This document shows, in pieces, positions 5,580 through 8,327 of a DNA stretch of 8,327 bases. Both the position numbers and the translations under genes were made by a program. The notes under the pieces were generated by a model, which was not told the origin of the DNA, did not search any database, and saw only the letters and a list, made by a program, of their open reading frames with translations. Each line of letters opens with the position of its first letter. Position 1 is the first letter of the stretch. Origin of the DNA: an uncultured Collinsella sp. (lineage in GTDB: Bacteria > Actinomycetota > Coriobacteriia > Coriobacteriales > Coriobacteriaceae); the NCBI GenBank assembly GCA_902470345.1, contig CABRGB010000071.1, positions 1-8,327 on the forward strand, given 5' to 3'.

Positions 5580-6431
5580 TTATGCACGGCGAGGCTTTTG
5601 GTTGATGCGGTACAGCTCCGCGAGACCCCGCAGCGTCAGCGCGTCGTCTACCGTCAGGCTGTGGCCGACCAACGCCGCGAGCGCCTCGGCATCGTCGCCG
5701 GTGATGACGATGGGTACGCTGCCCTCGCCCGCCGCCTTGGTCGCGCGCATCTCGGCAAGCACCATGTCGAGCATGCCGTCGATGCGGGCCACCTCGCCCA
5801 GAACCACGCCCGAGCGCATGGCCTCGCGCGTGTTGCGGCCGATGACATGCGTGGGCGCCGAAGGCTCGACCTGCGGCAGGCGCGCCGCAGCGGCCGAAAG
5901 CGAGCGGGCGCCAAGTGCCAGACCCGGTGCGATGACGCCGCCGACAAAGGTTCCGCGCGCATCGATGACCTCGATATTGGTCGTAGTGCCCAGGTCGATC
6001 ACGATGCACGGAGAGCCGTAGGCGGCACGGGCCGCCACGGCGTCGGCGATGCGGTCGGGGCCGATCTCTGCTGGATCGTCGTAGTGCACGGGCATACCGG
6101 TCTTGAGGCCCGGTCCCACGGTGAGCACTCGCCCCGTGCAAGTGCGGGAAAGCGCCGCCTTCCACGGGCGCTCGAGCGCCGGCACTACGCAGCTCAGCAC
6201 TGCGGCTGCGGGAATGAGCGCACCCGTCATGCCCGCATCGGCTGACAGCGCGCCAATGACCTGCGCGAGCCTCATGCGCGCCTCGTCGGCCGTGATGCTC
6301 GACGGCGTCGTGATCTCGCACGTCGCAAGCGGGCATTCCTGCGCCGCGGCCGAATCCTCGGCAAACAGGCCAAAGCGAATGAACGTGTTGCCCACGTCGA
6401 CCGTCAATATGTATGCGCAGCCATTAAGCAT
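5580..6431 (-). CDS. coaX: Type III pantothenate kinase
   Basis: CoaX phosphorylates pantothenate, the first step of coenzyme A synthesis; type III enzymes are of the ASKHA fold, need a monovalent cation and are not inhibited by CoA. The 283 residues carry the family motifs: DVGNT (12-16, phosphate loop), GPGLKTG (106-112), GPDR (124-127), DLGTT (146-150) and GGVIAPG (164-170). The length is slightly above the common 250-260. An in-frame ATG at 6485 would add 18 residues, but it would start upstream of the likely promoter and lacks a ribosome site, while the ATG at 6431 has AAAGGAG (6446-6440) eight bases upstream and the start MLNGCAYILTVDVGNT fits the family. It diverges from the OPT transporter across a 192-base gap and shares a control dyad with it. 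Confidence 0.96.
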   Translation of the reverse strand: MLNGCAYILTVDVGNTFIRFGLFAEDSAAAQECPLATCEITTPSSITADEARMRLAQVIGALSADAGMTGALIPAAAVLSCVVPALERPWKAALSRTCTGRVLTVGPGLKTGMPVHYDDPAEIGPDRIADAVAARAAYGSPCIVIDLGTTTNIEVIDARGTFVGGVIAPGLALGARSLSAAAARLPQVEPSAPTHVIGRNTREAMRSGVVLGEVARIDGMLDMVLAEMRATKAAGEGSVPIVITGDDAEALAALVGHSLTVDDALTLRGLAELYRINQKPRRA

Positions 6432-6458
6432 CGTCGGCGCTCCTTTCGTCTGCCCAGC

Positions 6459-6464
6459 AGTATA
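6459..6464 (-). promoter_or_regulatory. coaX: Candidate -10 box of coaX
   Basis: TATACT reads on the minus strand at 6464-6459, with an inferred start near 6452 and a leader of about 20 bases. The -35 position (6487-6482, GGATGA) is poor and lies within the dyad at 6480-6497, which fits a promoter that depends on, or is blocked by, a bound protein. Confidence 0.4.
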
Positions 6465-6479
6465 TCGCCTACCTAAACC

Positions 6480-6497
6480 AGTCATCCCAAAATGACT
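6480..6497. promoter_or_regulatory. Operator-like dyad between coaX and the OPT gene
   Basis: AGTCAT (6480-6485) and ATGACT (6492-6497) form a perfect inverted repeat with a six-base spacer, CCCAAA. It overlaps the expected -35 positions of both divergent promoters. An 18-base dyad of this size suits a dimeric regulator. No regulator gene is in the window and I do not recognise the site as a known box. Confidence 0.4.
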
Positions 6498-6507
6498 AGC
6501 TTGCGGC

Positions 6508-6513
6508 TATACT
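6508..6513 (+). promoter_or_regulatory. Candidate -10 box of the OPT transporter gene
   Basis: TATACT on the plus strand would start RNA near 6520 and give a leader of about 100 bases. The -35 position (6485-6490) reads TCCCAA, a poor match lying within the dyad. Other start sites in this gap cannot be excluded. Confidence 0.4.
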
Positions 6514-6545
6514 GATGCGCGGTCGTACGCGAGCTCACGCATCGG
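6512..6545 (+). repeat. Inverted repeat at the start of the OPT leader
   Basis: CTGATGCG (6512-6519) and CGCATCGG (6538-6545) pair over eight positions including one T-G. If RNA begins near 6520 the first arm is not transcribed, so it would act, if at all, as a DNA dyad, or the true start is further upstream. Confidence 0.3.
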
Positions 6546-6560
6546 CCCTTGGTAACCCGA

Positions 6561-6617
6561 CTTCCCGCGCCGTATCCGTAGCGGCGCTCCCGGGGGAAGC
6601 GGATATACGCAAAGGAG
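6561..6617 (+). promoter_or_regulatory. Structured leader with possible pseudoknot before the OPT gene
   Basis: CTTCCC and GCGCCG (6561-6572) pair with CGGCGC (6582-6587) and, past a six-base bulge, GGGAAG (6594-6599): twelve perfect pairs around a nine-base loop. Loop bases TATCCG (6573-6578) are exactly complementary to CGGATA (6600-6605), which directly follow the stem. This is the geometry of an H-type pseudoknot ending six bases before the ribosome site AAAGGAG (6611-6617). I do not recognise it as a named riboswitch class. It could modulate translation of the transporter. Confidence 0.4.
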
Positions 6618-6623
6618 TTCTAT

Positions 6624-8327
6624 ATGAGCAATCCCTCGAACCGCACCTCGGTGCGTGGTCAACTCACGCTGCGCGGCGTCGTCATCGGCGTCCTTGGCTG
6701 CGTGATCATCACGGCAAGCTCGGCCTATACCGCCCTCAAGATGGGCGCCCTCCCCTGGCCGATCATTTTCGCTGCCGTCATTTCGCTGTTCTTCCTGAAG
6801 CTCATGGGCAACGCCAGCCTCAACGAGGCCAACGTCACCCACACCATCATGTCTGCGGGCGCCATGGTCGCCGGCGGCCTGGCGTTTACCATCCCGGGCG
6901 CCTGGATGTTGGGCTATGCCGACCAGATCAGCTGGCTCGACATGTTTATCGTGGCGCTCGCCGGCACCATCTTGGGCCTTCTAGCGACAGCGCTCATCCA
7001 CCGTCACTTTATCGTGGACGCCGCGCTGGAGTTCCCCACCGGCAACGCCGCAGCTCAGACCCTACGTGCTACCGAGGCCGGCGGCAAGACCGGTAAGCAG
7101 CTCTTTGGCTCCATGGCCATCGCAGGCATCTACAGCGTGCTGCGCGACGCCCTGGGCGTGGTGCCCAGTATGCTGTGCACGCTCAATATCCCCGGCGTGA
7201 CCTTTGCCATCTACAACTCGCCCATGCTGCTGTCCATCGGCTTCCTCGTGGGCTTCGCCCCCGTCGCCTTCTGGTTTGCCGGCGCGCTGCTGGGCAACTT
7301 TGGCATCATCGTTGGCGGCACCGCTGCTGGCCTGTTCGATATTGTGACCGCGCAGGGTATCGTCAAATCCCTCGGTATGGGTCTTATGATGGGCTTTGGC
7401 GTCGCCGTCGTCCTTAAGGACATCCTGCCGCAGGTCGCCGGTATCGTCCGTGGCCTCGCCGCCGACAGCTCCACCGACACCGACGAGCAGTCGCTTATCT
7501 CGGGCTCGCTTAAGCTCGACGCCGGCATCATCGGCCTGGGCACCGCAGCCATCGCTGTGATCGTTGCCATCGCGCTCGACCTCGGTCCCGTCCCAGCCGT
7601 CATCGTCACGCTGTTCACCTTTGTCACCACCATTATGAGCGCGCAGAGCTGCGGCCAGACGGGTATCGACCCCATGGAGATCTTTGGCCTCATCGTCATG
7701 CTCATCGTGGCAGCCTTCGCGCAGCTCGCACAGGTCAAGCTGTTCTTTATCGCCGGCATCGTAGCCGTGGCGTGCGGCCTTGCGGGCGACGTCATGAACG
7801 ACTTTAAGGCCGGCGCCGTACTGGGCACCAACCCGCGCGCACAGTGGATCGGCCAGGCCATCGGCGGCATCGTGGGCGCCTTGGTCGCCGCCGCTGTCAT
7901 GGTCGCGCTCGTCACCGCCTATGGTCCGGACGCCTTCGGTCCCGACAAGAGCTTTGTTGCCGCGCAGGCAAGCGTCGTCGCCACCATGGTCTCGGGCATC
8001 CCGAGCGTGCCGTGGTTTGCGGGCGGCTTTATCGCCGGCATCATCATGTACTGGCTCGGCATTCCGGCCATGATGATCGGTCTGGGCGTGTACCTGCCGT
8101 TCTACATGTCGCTCACGGCCTTCCTGGGCTCCTGCGTCAAGCTCGCCTACGATAAGTGGGTCGCTCACCGCGACGCCGAGGCCGGTCTTTCGGACAAGGA
8201 GAAGGCCGCCAAGGATGCCGCCTTCCAGGAGCAGGGCCTGGTCGTTGCCAGCGGCCTGCTGGGCGGTGAGTCCATCGTCGGCGTTATCCTGGCGTTTGTC
8301 TCTGTTGGCCTGAGCCTGCTGGGCTAA
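6624..8327 (+). CDS. OPT-family oligopeptide/metal-chelate transporter
   Basis: A 567-residue polytopic membrane protein; its TAA is the last codon of the window, so it is complete. OPT proteins import peptides or metal-chelate complexes, usually by proton coupling. Family features are the N-terminal TLRGVVIGVLG and ASSAYTALKMGALPWP (about 15-46), EFPTGNAAAQTLRA (136-149), a central charged linker (about 280-298), GDVMNDFKAGAVLGTNP (388-404), GVYLPFYMSLTAFLGS (488-503) and the last EQGLVVASGLLGGESIVG (536-553). This pattern matches the prokaryotic OPT subfamily (TIGR00733-like). It is somewhat shorter than many OPT proteins. The ATG is preceded by AAAGGAG six bases upstream. The substrate cannot be read from sequence; no peptidase or siderophore gene is adjacent. 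A dyad and a structured leader suggest regulated expression. Confidence 0.93.
   Translation: MSNPSNRTSVRGQLTLRGVVIGVLGCVIITASSAYTALKMGALPWPIIFAAVISLFFLKLMGNASLNEANVTHTIMSAGAMVAGGLAFTIPGAWMLGYADQISWLDMFIVALAGTILGLLATALIHRHFIVDAALEFPTGNAAAQTLRATEAGGKTGKQLFGSMAIAGIYSVLRDALGVVPSMLCTLNIPGVTFAIYNSPMLLSIGFLVGFAPVAFWFAGALLGNFGIIVGGTAAGLFDIVTAQGIVKSLGMGLMMGFGVAVVLKDILPQVAGIVRGLAADSSTDTDEQSLISGSLKLDAGIIGLGTAAIAVIVAIALDLGPVPAVIVTLFTFVTTIMSAQSCGQTGIDPMEIFGLIVMLIVAAFAQLAQVKLFFIAGIVAVACGLAGDVMNDFKAGAVLGTNPRAQWIGQAIGGIVGALVAAAVMVALVTAYGPDAFGPDKSFVAAQASVVATMVSGIPSVPWFAGGFIAGIIMYWLGIPAMMIGLGVYLPFYMSLTAFLGSCVKLAYDKWVAHRDAEAGLSDKEKAAKDAAFQEQGLVVASGLLGGESIVGVILAFVSVGLSLLG

Noticed and set aside
5440..6336. Minus-strand 298-codon frame overlapping coaX and the deaminase gene
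   Set aside because: It is a +1/-1 shadow, Arg/His/Gly-rich, crossing two genes with clear family motifs in other frames.
6507..6842. Minus-strand 111-codon frame overlapping the OPT start and its leader
   Set aside because: It is an antisense shadow of the OPT N-terminus, low-complexity in composition, and its end runs through the leader hairpin.
7062..8168. Minus-strand open frame of 368 codons within the OPT gene
   Set aside because: It is rich in D, G, H and A with no domain, the expected antisense image of a hydrophobic membrane protein. The plus frame has OPT motifs throughout.

Overview
The window looks like chromosomal DNA from a high-GC Gram-positive bacterium. Strong purine-rich Shine-Dalgarno sites (AAAGGAG, GGAGG), GTG starts, a type III pantothenate kinase, a single-domain NifU-type protein and the flavour of the proteins all suit a gut actinobacterium of the Coriobacteriia, probably close to Collinsella. 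That assignment is from memory of similar proteins; no marker here settles it.

Layout. Seven genes read on the minus strand and one on the plus strand. From right to left on the minus strand: coaX (pantothenate kinase), a dCMP-deaminase-type enzyme, a NifU C-terminal-domain Fe-S protein, lgt (lipoprotein diacylglyceryl transferase), a large polytopic membrane protein resembling the DUF6020 family, yebC (translation/transcription factor family), and the first 43 codons of a small membrane protein cut by the left edge. Diverging from coaX, a complete OPT-family transporter runs on the plus strand and its stop codon is the last three bases of the window. Gaps of 87 to 171 bases containing hairpins and promoter-like boxes separate most of the minus-strand genes, so this is a row of small transcription units rather than one tight operon.

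How the genes work together. They are mostly housekeeping: CoA synthesis, dUMP supply, Fe-S delivery, lipoprotein maturation and translation quality control. No shared pathway is evident. The OPT transporter and coaX share a divergent control region with a perfect dyad placed between the two -10 boxes.

The most interesting material is between genes. I see (i) up to four short imperfect palindromes with a common core (about GGGnCAGGTTTnTTTTG), two starting right at a stop codon, resembling a REP/BIME-type dispersed repeat; (ii) an intergenic gap between lgt and the DUF6020-like gene that is filled by three consecutive dyads; (iii) a G+C-rich hairpin just before the OPT ribosome binding site whose loop can pair with the bases following the stem, a possible H-type pseudoknot; and (iv) a terminator whose U-tract doubles as a perfect TATAAT box. 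I found no transposase, phage, CRISPR or defence genes, and no rRNA or tRNA.
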